Assembly: GCA_016462305.1 (NCBI GenBank)
Contig: JAEMTM010000093.1
Coordinates: 1-7,129 of the forward strand
From: Sphingomonadaceae bacterium
GTDB taxonomy: Bacteria; Pseudomonadota; Alphaproteobacteria; Sphingomonadales; Sphingomonadaceae
Length of the DNA stretch: 7,129 nt
Direction of reading: 5' to 3'
The number at the start of each line of letters is the position of its first letter. Within the stretch, counting starts at the first letter, position 1. The notes under the pieces are model-generated. The model did no database searches and had not been told where the DNA came from. It was given only the letters and a program-made list of their open reading frames with translations. Shown piece after piece: positions 7,080 to 7,129 of the stretch. The translations under genes and the position numbers were made by a program.

Positions 7080-7106
7080 TCTATAGTGGCTTGCTGCCGG
7101 GGGCAA
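7080..7106 (-). promoter_or_regulatory. Candidate sigma70-type promoter of the DUF3576-leuS-lptE-holA operon
   Basis: The minus strand shows TTGCCC (7101-7106), 15 bases, then TATAGA (7080-7085). Taking CTTGCC as the -35 hexamer gives a 16-base spacer. Transcription would start near 7073, giving a leader of roughly 25-30 bases, too short for a T-box or a leucine leader-peptide attenuator. This is the only promoter-like pair seen upstream of the operon. Alphaproteobacterial -10 boxes are variable, so this is moderate evidence only. Confidence 0.5.
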
Positions 7107-7108
7107 GC
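7089..7108. repeat. Inverted repeat overlapping the candidate promoter
   Basis: GCTTGC and GCAAGC, 6-bp arms around an 8-base GC-rich centre, cover the -35 box and most of the spacer of the candidate promoter. It could be an operator, or the foot of a hairpin ending a transcript from beyond the right edge. No T-run follows on the minus strand; on the plus strand TTTCT follows, but no plus-strand gene is present to need it. Chance is also possible. Nothing else is seen in the remaining bases up to 7129. Confidence 0.3.
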
Positions 7109-7129
7109 TTTCTGGCGGCTGAACGGCGC

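Noticed and set aside
1..7129. Mobile elements, CRISPR arrays, tRNA or rRNA genes, and defence systems
   Set aside because: Reading both strands gave no transposase or integrase sequence, no regularly spaced repeats, no tRNA-like cloverleaf and no terminal repeats; nearly all of the window is taken by six housekeeping genes.

Overview
This window looks like a housekeeping chromosomal segment of an alphaproteobacterium, most likely a member of the Sphingomonadales. The evidence is the gene order DUF3576 - leuS - lptE - holA, the presence of DUF3576 (to my knowledge a mainly alphaproteobacterial lipoprotein family), the 'CGLQPLY' N-terminus of the LptE protein, and a moderately high GC content. 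The order-level placement is inference from pattern recognition, not from a search. All six genes lie on the minus strand, so transcription runs from right to left.

Layout in the direction of transcription. At the right edge, about 83 bases (7047-7129) hold a candidate sigma70-type promoter, a short dyad and a good Shine-Dalgarno site. Then come a DUF3576 lipoprotein gene (6603-7046), leuS (leucyl-tRNA synthetase, 4072-6597), lptE (LPS-assembly lipoprotein, 3587-4075) and holA (DNA polymerase III delta subunit, 2568-3590). These four are packed tightly: 5 bases between the first two, then two consecutive 4-base ATGA stop/start overlaps. They almost certainly form one translationally coupled operon. 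A 104-base spacer with two small dyads follows, then msrB (methionine-R-sulfoxide reductase, 2071-2463). After 44 bases comes a bifunctional class A penicillin-binding protein, whose 3' end runs off the left edge (1-2026).

Functionally the segment mixes translation (LeuRS), replication (clamp-loader delta), outer-membrane biogenesis (LptE and probably the DUF3576 lipoprotein), oxidative protein repair (MsrB) and peptidoglycan synthesis (the PBP). Every catalytic or metal-binding motif I checked in the enzymes is intact, except that MsrB has Ser where some family members have the resolving Cys.

I found no mobile element, CRISPR array, RNA gene, prophage or defence system, and nothing that looks like an undescribed multi-gene system. 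The least understood item is the DUF3576 lipoprotein leading the leuS-lptE-holA operon. The long plus-strand open frames (up to 329 codons) are antisense shadows of the real genes.
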